A DNA stretch of 64,000 nt. Source: an uncultured Bacteroidota bacterium (GTDB lineage Bacteria; Bacteroidota; Bacteroidia; Flavobacteriales; Flavobacteriaceae). Positions 27,198 to 35,588 of this stretch are shown here, piece after piece. The notes beneath the pieces were generated by a model. The model saw only the letters and a program-made list of their open reading frames with translations, did no database searches and was not told the origin of the DNA. Where the stretch lies: positions 1 to 64,000 of the forward strand of contig CAIWKX010000115.1 in NCBI GenBank assembly GCA_903913315.1, in the 5' to 3' direction. A program made the position numbers and the translations under genes. Position 1 is the stretch's first letter, and the number at the start of each line of letters is the position of its first letter.

Positions 27198-27620
27198 ATG
27201 TACCATTTCATACAAAAATTCCATTCAGGCTGGGCTTATTTAGCTCTTTTATTATTAGTTGTTGCTGTTGTTAATTCTTTCATTGGAATGACATCCAAAA
27301 AAGAATTCACAACCAAAGATAGAAAAATAGCCTTGTTTGGTTTAATAGCAACTCACATCCAATTGGTTATTGGTTTGATTTTGTATTTTGTTTCTCCATT
27401 GGGATTAGCTTCTTTTGGGAAAATGGCAGAATCAGATATTAGAATCCCATCTATGGAACATCCATTAGTAAATATCATTGCAATAGCTTTGATTACAATT
27501 GGATGGACTAAACACAAAAAAGCAACTACCAATGAAGCTAAATTCAAGTCGATAACTATGTTTTATGGCTTGGGATTACTTTTAATTTTAGCAAGAATAC
27601 CTTGGCGTTTATGGTTTTAA
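27198..27620 (+). CDS. Small four-helix inner-membrane protein, function unknown
   Basis: The 140-residue protein has four predicted membrane helices, near residues 8-30, 45-67, 85-105 and 115-135. Histidines at the start (MYHFIQKFHSGW) and inside helix 2 (THIQLVIGLILYF) could be heme ligands. Similar proteins are sometimes labelled as cytochrome-b-like, but no standard heme motif is visible and that is not claimed here. The clean membrane topology and promoter and terminator context support a real gene. Confidence 0.8.
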   Translation: MYHFIQKFHSGWAYLALLLLVVAVVNSFIGMTSKKEFTTKDRKIALFGLIATHIQLVIGLILYFVSPLGLASFGKMAESDIRIPSMEHPLVNIIAIALITIGWTKHKKATTNEAKFKSITMFYGLGLLLILARIPWRLWF

Positions 27621-27730
27621 TCGAACCAAAATCCTAATAAAAGTTTTTTTGAAGTACTGCTGTAGTCACTATGCTACAGTGTTGCTTTTATAAAGGCATT
27701 ATTTTTGTTAAATCAATTCAAAAACAAAAG

Positions 27731-28228
27731 ATGAAAAGACGAACACAGATAGTACTTCTTCTTCTTCTAACAACGATTGTCGGTACTACTTTTTATGCAC
27801 AATCTATGTTGTCGGGGAAAAAGAATCAAAACAAAGCTACGGTTGATTCTATTCTTAAAAAGAATAATTCCGCTGAAAAAGCAATAAACCTTGCCGATAC
27901 GCTAGTCCAATACCAAGGAAAGTTTAAACCCTACAAAAAAGGAGCTCACGCCTCTTATTATGCAGATAAATTTAATGGAAGAAGAACCGCTAGCGGTAAA
28001 CGTTATGATAAGAATAAATTAACGGCTGCTCACAAATCTTTTCCTTTTGGGACTAAAGTTCGAGTTACTAATGAAGCCAATGGAAAATCGGTAGTGGTTG
28101 AAGTAATTGACCGCGGTCCTTTTGTGAGAGGTAGAGAAATAGACTTATCTCGAAAAGCATTCTACACCATTGCATCCAGTAGTGGTATGGGATATATTAA
28201 AGTTACTTTAGAAGTACTTCAAAAATAA
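27731..28228 (+). CDS. RlpA-like double-psi beta-barrel protein
   Basis: The protein of 165 residues has an N-terminal signal (MKRRTQIVLLLLLTTIVGTTFYA) and one C-terminal RlpA domain. Key motifs are HASYYADKFNGRRTASG, the strand LTAAHKSFPFGTKVRVTN and the catalytic-site segment VIDRGPFVRGREIDLSRKAF. RlpA in Pseudomonas is a lytic transglycosylase for denuded glycan at the septum; no SPOR domain is present here, so that role is only suggested. The ATG at 27731 starts the signal peptide; the upstream ATG at 27671 adds a cysteine-rich, unrelated stretch. It is convergent with the CYTH gene, one base apart. Confidence 0.88.
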   Translation: MKRRTQIVLLLLLTTIVGTTFYAQSMLSGKKNQNKATVDSILKKNNSAEKAINLADTLVQYQGKFKPYKKGAHASYYADKFNGRRTASGKRYDKNKLTAAHKSFPFGTKVRVTNEANGKSVVVEVIDRGPFVRGREIDLSRKAFYTIASSSGMGYIKVTLEVLQK

Positions 28229-28229
28229 A

Positions 28230-28697
28230 CTACCAATTTTTATACGGATGTAAACTTAAATACGCGTTATAATAGCGCTTGTCTCCAGTGACTTCTGTTC
28301 CAAGCCAATTTGGTTTTTTTATAGCTTCATCTTCGTTTTGGAGTTCAATTTCTGCCATGATTAAACCATCATTATCGCCGTGAAACACATCAATTTCTAT
28401 GGTATGATGCCCCGATTTTACTTCATAACGGGTTTTCTCAATCACGCCTTTCTCACACAATTGCAACAATGATTTGGCTTCGTCCACTGGAATTTCTTTT
28501 TCCCATTCCATTCTAGAAGTACCACTTTCATTACCTACCCCTTTAATGGTAATATAGCCTTTTGCCCCTTTTATTCTAATTCGAACCGTCCGCTCGGGAT
28601 TGGAAGTAAGATACCCTTGCGCAATCTCATTATGAATATGAGCCTCGTCTTTAAAAGCCAAAGAAGTCACCAAATATTTTCGCTCTATTTCTATCAT
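28230..28697 (-). CDS. CYTH domain protein (triphosphate tunnel metalloenzyme)
   Basis: The 155-residue single-domain protein has the CYTH signature MIEIERKYLV (ExExK) at its N-terminus. Alternating charged strands follow (RTVRIRIKGAKGYITIKG, RMEWEKEIP, HTIEIDVF, LIMAEIELQNEDE) that line the tunnel. Family members hydrolyse inorganic triphosphate or nucleotides; a few make cAMP. The short bacterial form is most often a triphosphatase, so adenylate cyclase activity should not be assumed. Confidence 0.9.
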   Translation of the reverse strand: MIEIERKYLVTSLAFKDEAHIHNEIAQGYLTSNPERTVRIRIKGAKGYITIKGVGNESGTSRMEWEKEIPVDEAKSLLQLCEKGVIEKTRYEVKSGHHTIEIDVFHGDNDGLIMAEIELQNEDEAIKKPNWLGTEVTGDKRYYNAYLSLHPYKNW

Positions 28698-28873
28698 ACT
28701 AGAAAGGTATTACCATTCTTAAATTTCATTGAGAAGGAATAACAAACATACTAAATCTTTATCATTCTGCGAAAGCTAACTACCAAAACTAATAGCAATA
28801 ACAGAAGTTTTCCTTTGCTATAAAAAAGCAGAATTGACAAATAAAACATATTATTTTTTATGTTAATGTAAGA
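28698..28873. other. AT-rich spacer, no gene seen
   Basis: Upstream region of the CYTH gene. Only a small inverted repeat AACATA/TATGTT (28845-28864) was seen. No TAnnTTTG-type promoter is obvious on either strand. Confidence 0.4.
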
Positions 28874-29097
28874 AAAAAAAGACTTTTGTCATCATCTTTT
28901 GCTGCAAAGGATATAAAGGAACGACTTGCATAAGCCTTGGTTACAAAATAGGCGAGCAAGTAACAACTCGCATAAGCCTTGGTTGCAAAATAGTCGAGCA
29001 AGTAACAACTTGCACAAGCCTTGGTTGCAAAATATACGAACCACAGACCTTTCTAGACAGCCTTGAAAGTAAATGATGATGACAAAAGTCTTTTTTT
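28874..29097. repeat. 224-bp intergenic element with 23-bp perfect terminal inverted repeats
   Basis: The left end (28874-28896; AAAAAAAGACTTTTGTC then ATCATC) is an exact reverse complement of the right end (29075-29097; GATGAT then GACAAAAGTC and seven T). Inside lies a 42-bp direct repeat present 2.9 times, rich in small hairpins (TTGCA/TGCAA, GCGAG/CTCGC, GCAAGT/ACTTGC). There is no ORF and no clear target duplication. It could be a MITE-like element or a structured RNA closed by a long terminal stem. Confidence 0.8.
28921..29040. repeat. 42-bp tandem repeat inside the inverted-repeat element, 2.9 copies
   Basis: Units start at 28921, 28963 and 29005 (the last is 36 bp). The core is GCATAAGCCTTGGTTGCAAA followed by ATAGTCGAGCAAGTA. 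Differences between units include paired changes that keep hairpins closed: GCGAG with CTCGC in the first junction, GCAAGT with ACTTGC in the second. Confidence 0.85.
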
Positions 29098-29247
29098 AAT
29101 AAATGGGTTTTCTAAAAATGAAAATAAGTACTATTATGGATGAAGTTATCATAAAAATAAAGGCTAGAAATGTTTTGATTGTATAGTATTTGAAACACCC
29201 TTATCCTAACGTTAATCCTTCTCGTATCTCCATGCCATAAATTTCTC

Positions 29248-29255
29248 TAAATTTG
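29248..29255 (+). promoter_or_regulatory. dinB promoter -7 element, almost touching the start codon
   Basis: TAAATTTG ends only 4 bp before the GTG start codon at 29260. Transcription would begin at or next to the start codon, giving a leaderless message. Confidence 0.5.
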
Positions 29256-29259
29256 TAGT

Positions 29260-30342
29260 GTGTCAGATGAAATCAAACAACGAAAAATCATTCATGTGGA
29301 TATGGATGCATTCTACGCTTCGGTAGAGCAGATGGATAATCCCGAACTCAAAGGGAAACCATTAGCCGTAGGCGGAAGCGAAGCTCGTGGTGTTGTGGCA
29401 GCAGCAAGTTATGAAGCTCGCAAGTTTGGTGTGCGAAGTGCCATGAGTGGTGTGCAAGCCAAACGCAATTGCCCTGATTTGATTTTTGTTCGTCCTCGTT
29501 TTGACCGTTACAAAGAAATCTCAAACAAAATCAGAAAGATATTCCTTGATTATACTGATTTGGTCGAACCCTTATCCCTAGATGAAGCTTATTTGGATGT
29601 GACGCAAAACAAGAAAGGAAATCCTAGTGCCAGTTTGATTGCACAAGAAATTAGAAAACGAATCTTTGATGAGGTTGGGCTTACAGCTTCTGCAGGAATA
29701 TCAGTCAATAAGTTTGTGGCAAAAATTGCCAGCGATTATAACAAACCTAACGGACAAAAGACAGTAACCCCCGATGAGGTGGAAGGTTTTTTAGAGGCTT
29801 TAGAAATAAAAAAGTTCTACGGAATTGGGAAAGTGACCAAAGAGAAGATGTACCAACACGGTATCTTTACCGGAAAGGATTTAAAGTCAAAAACCAAAGA
29901 ATACCTAGAACAGCATTTTGGCAAAAGTGGGTTGTTTTATTATGCCATTGTTCGTGGCATTCACAACAGTGAGGTCAAACCCAATAGAATATCAAAGTCA
30001 GTTGCAGCCGAGCATACTTTTTACCAAAATCTAACCTCCGAAATCTTTATGGTAGAAAAATTGGAACGCATTGCAGCCGAACTCGAAAAGCGATTAAAGA
30101 AGTACCACATTTCGGGGAAAACGGTCACACTCAAAATTAAATACAGTGATTTCACTACCCAAACCCGAAGTAAAACCTTGCCGTATTTTATCTCCGACAA
30201 AGGATTACTGCTTGAAACCGCCAAAGAATTACTCTACCAAGAACGCATGAAAGATTCCGTGCGTTTGTTGGGGATATCCTTAAACAATCTTAATACAGAA
30301 GTAAAGAAGACAATAGTCGTTCAGTTGCGGTTTGAGTTTTAA
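29260..30342 (+). CDS. dinB: DNA polymerase IV (Y-family)
   Basis: This is a translesion polymerase. The Y-family catalytic motifs are IIHVDMDAFYASVEQ near residues 9-23 and PLSLDEAYLDVT near 107-118; SAGISVNKFVAKIASDYNKP and a little-finger domain follow. The length is 360 residues. The start codon is GTG at 29260: a TAA lies in frame at 29248 and no other standard start codon lies between. No clear SOS box was recognised. Bacteroidota DinB proteins usually end in a clamp-binding peptide; here the C-terminus is VVQLRFEF. Confidence 0.96.
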   Translation: MSDEIKQRKIIHVDMDAFYASVEQMDNPELKGKPLAVGGSEARGVVAAASYEARKFGVRSAMSGVQAKRNCPDLIFVRPRFDRYKEISNKIRKIFLDYTDLVEPLSLDEAYLDVTQNKKGNPSASLIAQEIRKRIFDEVGLTASAGISVNKFVAKIASDYNKPNGQKTVTPDEVEGFLEALEIKKFYGIGKVTKEKMYQHGIFTGKDLKSKTKEYLEQHFGKSGLFYYAIVRGIHNSEVKPNRISKSVAAEHTFYQNLTSEIFMVEKLERIAAELEKRLKKYHISGKTVTLKIKYSDFTTQTRSKTLPYFISDKGLLLETAKELLYQERMKDSVRLLGISLNNLNTEVKKTIVVQLRFEF

Positions 30343-30442
30343 GATGAATAATCATCATTATAAGGCTAAAATTACATTCCCGTTAAGGGTTAAAATAAGT
30401 TAATATTTTAGTAAATTTTTTTTAGATTAAGAAAAGTTAAAG

Positions 30443-30450
30443 TATATTTG
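30443..30450 (+). promoter_or_regulatory. Promoter -7 element of the Bax-inhibitor-like gene
   Basis: TATATTTG, 20 bp before the ATG, with a T-rich -33 region. Confidence 0.55.
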
Positions 30451-30470
30451 ATGCACTAAATTTTTAAATT

Positions 30471-31220
30471 ATGAATTCAAGAAATCCATTTTTCAAAACA
30501 GATTCGTATACGAATACATCTAAAACGTATGATGCTGTTGTAATTGATTATGACCAAACTATGACGGTGTCAGGAACAATCAATAAGAGTTTTATTCTTT
30601 TATTGCTATTAGTTACAGGTGCCTTTTTTACTTGGAATATGGCATTTAATGGTGAAAATCCTATTGGTTTTACTATCGGAGGTGCTATTGCTGGACTTGT
30701 TTTTGTGTTGATTACTACGTTTAAACCACAACTTTCTTCTTATCTATCGCCAGCATATGCTGTAGCTGAAGGATTGTTCATTGGAGGAATATCCGCTATT
30801 TTTGAAAGAATGTATCCAGGTATTGTAATTCAAGCCGTGAGTTGCACTTTTGTGACTTTCTTGGTTTGTCTTGCTTTATATAAATTTAAAATTGTTCAAG
30901 TAACTGAAAAGTTTAGATCGGTTGTATTGGCTGCTACCTTGGCTATTGGGGTGTATTATATGCTTTCATGGTTAATTTCAATGTTCACCAGCTTTCAACC
31001 AGTACATTATGGAAACTCTATGACTAGTATTGGTATTAGTGCTTTCGTTATTGTTATTGCAGCTTTAAATTTGTTTTTAGATTTTGATCAAATTGAAAAA
31101 GGAGCTGAACAAAAGATGCCAAAATATATGGAATGGTACGGCGCCATGGGATTAATGATTACATTGGTATGGCTTTATATCGAGTTTTTACGTTTGTTAT
31201 CAAAACTAAATAGAAAATAA
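30471..31220 (+). CDS. Bax inhibitor-1/YccA family membrane protein
   Basis: The 249-residue protein has a soluble N-terminus of about 40 residues and seven hydrophobic segments. It carries the family traits SPAYAVAEGLFIGGISAIFE and, near the C-terminus, LNLFLDFDQIEKGAEQKMPKYMEWYGAMG, where the conserved aspartates of the BI-1 fold lie. Bacterial members such as BsYetJ are pH-sensitive calcium-leak channels; YccA interacts with FtsH. Which role applies here cannot be read. The gene is flanked by a promoter and a terminator and appears monocistronic. Confidence 0.92.
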   Translation: MNSRNPFFKTDSYTNTSKTYDAVVIDYDQTMTVSGTINKSFILLLLLVTGAFFTWNMAFNGENPIGFTIGGAIAGLVFVLITTFKPQLSSYLSPAYAVAEGLFIGGISAIFERMYPGIVIQAVSCTFVTFLVCLALYKFKIVQVTEKFRSVVLAATLAIGVYYMLSWLISMFTSFQPVHYGNSMTSIGISAFVIVIAALNLFLDFDQIEKGAEQKMPKYMEWYGAMGLMITLVWLYIEFLRLLSKLNRK

Positions 31221-31241
31221 TCATCATAGTAGAATAAATTA

Positions 31242-31273
31242 AAGCTCAGCAGTAATGTTGGGCTTTTTTTATG
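31242..31273 (+). terminator. Terminator of the Bax-inhibitor-like gene
   Basis: AAAGCTCAGCA/TGTTGGGCTTT with a GTAA loop and two wobble pairs, followed by a T run. Confidence 0.82.
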
Positions 31274-31386
31274 GCTTTTTTTTGGAGTATTTACAATTAA
31301 AAGATTGATAGTGTAACAAATAGAAACAAAAAACTACTAATCTATAAAATCATTAACTTTACCGTCTAATTAACAAATAACAACTA

Positions 31387-33405
31387 ATGAAGAATATTAA
31401 AATTACTCTTTTGGCGGCAACGGTGCTCTTAGCATCATGCAACAAAAAACAGGAACTTGTTTCGGGTATTACTAAAAAGAATATGGATACTATTGCCAAA
31501 CCAGGCGATAATTTTCAAGAATATGTAAATGGAGCATGGTTAAAAAACAACAAAATTCCAGCAGATAAATCATCTTATGGCTCATTTGATATGTTGTATG
31601 ACCAATCTCAAAAAGATGTTAAAGCCATTATTGAAGAAGCTTCTAAAGGAAGTTTTGCTAACGGTAGTGACCAACAAAAAATTGGCGATTACTATGCGTC
31701 GTATATTAATAGAAAAGAGCGTGATGCCAAAGGAATTACGCCTATTCAACCAGAATTAAAAAACATTGATGCCATAGCTAATTATACTGACTTGGCAGCT
31801 TATTTTGGAAAAGCAAACAGAACGGGTGTTGCTATTCCATTTGCTATTTCGGTAAATCAGGATTATAAAAATCCGAATGAGTACACTTTAATGACTTGGC
31901 AAAGCGGTCTTGGGCTGCCGGAAAGAGAATATTACCTTCAGACGGATGCTAAAATGACGGATGTTCGTAAAAAGTATTTAGCTCATATTGAAAAAATGTT
32001 GAGGTTAACAGGAATGCCAACGCCTGCCGAAAGTGCAGCTAAAATCATGGCGTTAGAAACGACAATGGCGAAAGCACAAATGACAAAAGAAGATACTCGT
32101 GAGACGGCAAAATTATATAATAAGTATGCGATTGGGGATTTAAAAACTTTAATGCCCGATTTTGATTGGAATGCAATGCTTAAAAATTCGGGTATTGAAA
32201 ATCAAAAGATTTTGGTAGTATCTCAAGTGGAGTATACTAAAAGCTTGAACGGAATTATTAAAAGTACGCCGATAGATACTTGGAAAACCTACTTAAAATG
32301 GAGTTTGATTAACAATGGAGCTAGTCATTTGACAACGGAGTTAGATAAAGCAAACTTTGAGTTTTATGGTAAAACACTTTATGGTACAGAGAAACAAGAA
32401 GATGACTGGAAACGTGCTGTTAACTCTGTAAACGGAAGTTTAGGGGAGATGGTAGGGAAAGTATATGTTGCTAAACATTTTTCGCCAGAAGCAAAAGAAC
32501 GTATGGTAGGAATGGTTAAAAACCTATTGAAAGCTTATGCAGAAAGTATTAAGAAATTAGATTGGATGAGTGAAGCTACTAAAAAACAAGCATTGCAAAA
32601 AGTAGATAAATTCATGATTAAGATTGGTTATCCTGATAAATGGAGAGATTATTCTAGTTTGAAAGTGGTTAAAAATGATTTGTATGGGAATGCTGAAAGA
32701 GCTACCGAATTTGAATACAACCGTTTGTTACACAAATTAGGAAAACCAGTAGACCGAACAGAATGGGGAATGACACCACAAACAGTAAATGCTTATTATA
32801 ATCCATCATTGAATGAAATTGTTTTTCCTGCCGCGATATTGCAACCTCCTTTCTTTAATTTGAATGCTGATGATGCCGTAAATTATGGCGGAATTGGAGC
32901 TGTTATTGGTCATGAAATTGGTCACGGATTTGATGACCAAGGCGCTACATTTGATGGTGATGGTGTAATGAGAAACTGGTGGACTCCAGAGGATTTAACT
33001 AAATTTAAAGCAAAAACAGAAGCTTTAGTTGCGCAATATAGCGGTTTCAAAGCATTTCCTGATTTGAATGTAAATGGTGCTTTTACTTTGGGTGAAAACA
33101 TCGGCGACTTAGGTGGATTGAGTATTGCTATTAAAGCGTATAAAATGAGTTTAAATGGAAAAGAAGCGACTGTGATGGATGGTTATACCGGAATGCAACG
33201 TGTTTTCTTAGGTTGGGGACAAGTTTGGTTGGATAAACAAAGAGAAGAAGCTATGCGAAGTCAAATTGCTGGCGACCCACACTCACCTGCTAAATTCCGT
33301 ATTAATGGAGTGGTTCGTAATGTTCCAGAATTTTATGAAGCATTTAAAATTAAGCCAACAGATTCTTTATACTTAGCTCCTGAAAAGAGAGTTAAAATTT
33401 GGTAA
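31387..33405 (+). CDS. M13-family (neprilysin-like) metallopeptidase, lipoprotein
   Basis: The 672-residue protein begins with a lipoprotein signal (LLAATVLLASC, cysteine at residue 18). The N-terminal M13 domain contains DNFQEYVNGAWLKNNKIPADKS. The catalytic domain has the zinc motif VIGHEIGHGFDDQGA near residue 511, the glutamate ligand motif ENIGDLGG near 574 and a C-terminal GDPHSPAKFRINGVVRN typical of the family. It should degrade oligopeptides at the cell envelope. Length is normal for bacterial PepO-like enzymes. Confidence 0.95.
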   Translation: MKNIKITLLAATVLLASCNKKQELVSGITKKNMDTIAKPGDNFQEYVNGAWLKNNKIPADKSSYGSFDMLYDQSQKDVKAIIEEASKGSFANGSDQQKIGDYYASYINRKERDAKGITPIQPELKNIDAIANYTDLAAYFGKANRTGVAIPFAISVNQDYKNPNEYTLMTWQSGLGLPEREYYLQTDAKMTDVRKKYLAHIEKMLRLTGMPTPAESAAKIMALETTMAKAQMTKEDTRETAKLYNKYAIGDLKTLMPDFDWNAMLKNSGIENQKILVVSQVEYTKSLNGIIKSTPIDTWKTYLKWSLINNGASHLTTELDKANFEFYGKTLYGTEKQEDDWKRAVNSVNGSLGEMVGKVYVAKHFSPEAKERMVGMVKNLLKAYAESIKKLDWMSEATKKQALQKVDKFMIKIGYPDKWRDYSSLKVVKNDLYGNAERATEFEYNRLLHKLGKPVDRTEWGMTPQTVNAYYNPSLNEIVFPAAILQPPFFNLNADDAVNYGGIGAVIGHEIGHGFDDQGATFDGDGVMRNWWTPEDLTKFKAKTEALVAQYSGFKAFPDLNVNGAFTLGENIGDLGGLSIAIKAYKMSLNGKEATVMDGYTGMQRVFLGWGQVWLDKQREEAMRSQIAGDPHSPAKFRINGVVRNVPEFYEAFKIKPTDSLYLAPEKRVKIW

Positions 33406-33420
33406 TTTATTGAAGTTTAT

Positions 33421-33452
33421 AAAAAGCCCAACATTACTGTTGGGTTTTTTTG
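33421..33452 (+). terminator. M13 peptidase gene terminator
   Basis: AAAAAGCCCAACA/TGTTGGGTTTTTT with a TTAC loop and one wobble pair. Confidence 0.88.
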
Positions 33453-33498
33453 TTACAAATTTTATTGACTAGGATTTATTCTGTAGTGTATCGAAAAC

Positions 33499-33534
33499 AA
33501 AAAACCTCGCTTCTTAATTGTAGCGAGGTTTTGT
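33499..33534 (-). terminator. pyk terminator (minus strand)
   Basis: AAAACCTCGCT (33501-33511) pairs with AGCGAGGTTTT (33522-33532). It lies just beyond the stop of the minus-strand pyk gene. Confidence 0.83.
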
Positions 33535-33551
33535 ATATTATGAAATAGAGA

Positions 33552-34982
33552 CTATTCTATCTCTGAAATCCTCAATGTATTTACCATACCTTTTGAAACA
33601 ACGGGCATAGCCGCAAGGTTAATTAACATGTCACCTTTTTTAACATAGCCATTTTCTTTTGCAATTTGGTTGATGTCTTCAACTGTATCATCTGTACTTA
33701 CAAATTTATCATAGAAGAAAGCATTTACACCCCAAAGCAAATTCAACTGCGTTAAAATTCTTCGGTTAGAAGTATAAACCAAAATATGTGCCGAAGGTCT
33801 CCAAGCCGAAATTTGGAAAGCAGTATAACCACTATTTGTCAAAGTAGAAATAGCTTTGGCCTTAATATCATTAGCCATAGTAGCCGCATGATAACAAATG
33901 GATTTAGTTATAAAACGTTTGGTTCTAACATGAGGTGGGTTTTGTGGAACAGTAATTAATGGAGAATCCTCCACTGCTTCAATAATTTGAGTCATTTTTT
34001 CAATCACTTGAACAGGATAATTACCAACTGAGGTCTCTCCAGACAACATAACTGCATCTGCACCATCCATTACTGAGTTGGCAACGTCATTTACTTCAGC
34101 ACGAGTTGGTGTTAAACTAGTAATCATAGTTTCCATCATTTGTGTGGCCACGATTACAGGAATACGAGCTGTTTTAGCTCTATGAATTAATTTCTTTTGA
34201 ATCAATGGCACTTCGTGTGCTGGAATTTCAACGCCAAGGTCACCACGAGCCACCATCAAACCATCACAGAAAGCTACAATTTTATCTATATTTTCTACTG
34301 CTTCTGGTTTTTCAATTTTAGCTATTATCGGAATTTTATGATCAGAATGTTTAGCAATTAAATCTTGCAATTCTTCTAAATCGGCAGGAGTTCTTACAAA
34401 GGAAAGCGCAATCCAATCTACATTTTGCTCAATGGCAAAAATAGCATCTTTAATGTCTTTAGTAGTAAGTGCTGGTAAAGAAACTTTAGTATTAGGTAAG
34501 TTTACTCCTTTTTTAGATTTTAATGGACCTCCTTGAATAACTTTACAAACAACTTCTGTAGTACCGTTAGTTTCTAAAGCTTCAAACATTAATTTTCCAT
34601 CGTCTAGAAGGATTTTTTCGCCTGGTTTCACATCTCTTGGAAACTCAAGATAGTTCATATAAACTCTATCTTTTGTGCCAGGAACATCTTCCGCTGTTTG
34701 AAATGTAATAATATCACCTGGATTAACCACTACATCTTCTTTCATTACACCTACACGAAGTTTTGGCCCTTGTAAATCTGCTAAAATAGCTGTGGTGTAA
34801 TTATTTTCGTGATTTAACTCTCTAATGATATCGATTCGTTCTTTGACATCAGTATAATCTGCGTGAGAAAAATTAATACGGAATACATTTACTCCAGCAT
34901 CAATCATGGCTTTAATTACTTCTTTTGAACTACAAGCTGGACCTAATGTGGCTACAATTTTAGTCTTTTTTCTTGTTGGCAT
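33552..34982 (-). CDS. pyk: Pyruvate kinase
   Basis: It makes pyruvate and ATP from phosphoenolpyruvate. The 476-residue protein shows the N-terminal KTKIVATLGPACSSKEV, NFSHADYTDVKERI and the catalytic IIAKIEKPEAVENIDKI. The MARGDLGVEIPAHEVPLIQKK signature with AVMLSGETSVGNYPVQ follows. The C-terminal regulatory domain is complete. It lies 4 bp downstream of the IPExxxVDY-like gene in the same direction, so the two are probably co-transcribed. Confidence 0.98.
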   Translation of the reverse strand: MPTRKKTKIVATLGPACSSKEVIKAMIDAGVNVFRINFSHADYTDVKERIDIIRELNHENNYTTAILADLQGPKLRVGVMKEDVVVNPGDIITFQTAEDVPGTKDRVYMNYLEFPRDVKPGEKILLDDGKLMFEALETNGTTEVVCKVIQGGPLKSKKGVNLPNTKVSLPALTTKDIKDAIFAIEQNVDWIALSFVRTPADLEELQDLIAKHSDHKIPIIAKIEKPEAVENIDKIVAFCDGLMVARGDLGVEIPAHEVPLIQKKLIHRAKTARIPVIVATQMMETMITSLTPTRAEVNDVANSVMDGADAVMLSGETSVGNYPVQVIEKMTQIIEAVEDSPLITVPQNPPHVRTKRFITKSICYHAATMANDIKAKAISTLTNSGYTAFQISAWRPSAHILVYTSNRRILTQLNLLWGVNAFFYDKFVSTDDTVEDINQIAKENGYVKKGDMLINLAAMPVVSKGMVNTLRISEIE

Positions 34983-34986
34983 TTTA

Positions 34987-35475
34987 TTAAAATATTAAAT
35001 TATTTTTAGATTTTATTTTGTCCTTATCGACAGTATAAACCAAGGTTATTCCATCAACAGCACTTATTTTAGATACAACTTCAGTTAGGTCGATTTCATT
35101 GGCAGCATTTTCAATTTTCAAAAAGAAATCAACTTTTTTATATTCAGGCAGCAGGTAAGCCAAGGATGAAAATGAGTTTTTTGAATTAGAAAACAAATCA
35201 ATAGTTATGTTGTTTTCTGTTCCTAGGACTACATTTTTATTTTGAACTAAATCCCAAGTAATGACTTTTTCAATGTCTTTATAAGTAAATCGCGCAAAAG
35301 AAGTTTGTCCTTCCTTTACTTTGGATTGAATATCCAATTCGCTTTTATGCAATTGAATTTCGATATCCCGATTTAAAAAATAAGCCAATCGATAATCTTC
35401 TAGCGAAGTATGAATAGCGATAATGTGATAATCATCCTCTTCAAAATCTTCAATATATATTTTATGGACAGCCAT
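34987..35475 (-). CDS. IPExxxVDY-like family protein, unknown function
   Basis: The 162-residue cytoplasmic protein has no signal peptide. It contains LLPEYKKVDFFLKIE near residue 113, which fits the motif for which the IPExxxVDY family of Bacteroidota is named, with L for I and F for Y. No catalytic site is known. It stands directly before pyk, with which it probably shares a transcript, and downstream of rnc's mRNA start region on the same strand. Confidence 0.8.
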   Translation of the reverse strand: MAVHKIYIEDFEEDDYHIIAIHTSLEDYRLAYFLNRDIEIQLHKSELDIQSKVKEGQTSFARFTYKDIEKVITWDLVQNKNVVLGTENNITIDLFSNSKNSFSSLAYLLPEYKKVDFFLKIENAANEIDLTEVVSKISAVDGITLVYTVDKDKIKSKNNLIF

Positions 35476-35562
35476 TTATTGCCAAAATAAGTTGTAAATA
35501 TAAGATTTATAAGGAACAAAACACAGTCCCAATATTAGATTAACGTTATTTTATAAACGAAA

Positions 35563-35572
35563 ACGTTGTAGT
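35563..35572. repeat. Copy of a dispersed intergenic motif (ACGTTGTAGT)
   Basis: Third exact copy of the 10-mer, between rnc and the IPExxxVDY-like gene. See the copies at 22145 and 25376. Confidence 0.5.
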
Positions 35573-35588
35573 TTTTTATGAAAATGAA

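Noticed and set aside
28874-29097. Integron attC-like cassette array
   Set aside because: The repeats lack the paired core sites of attC and contain no cassette ORFs; no integrase is nearby.
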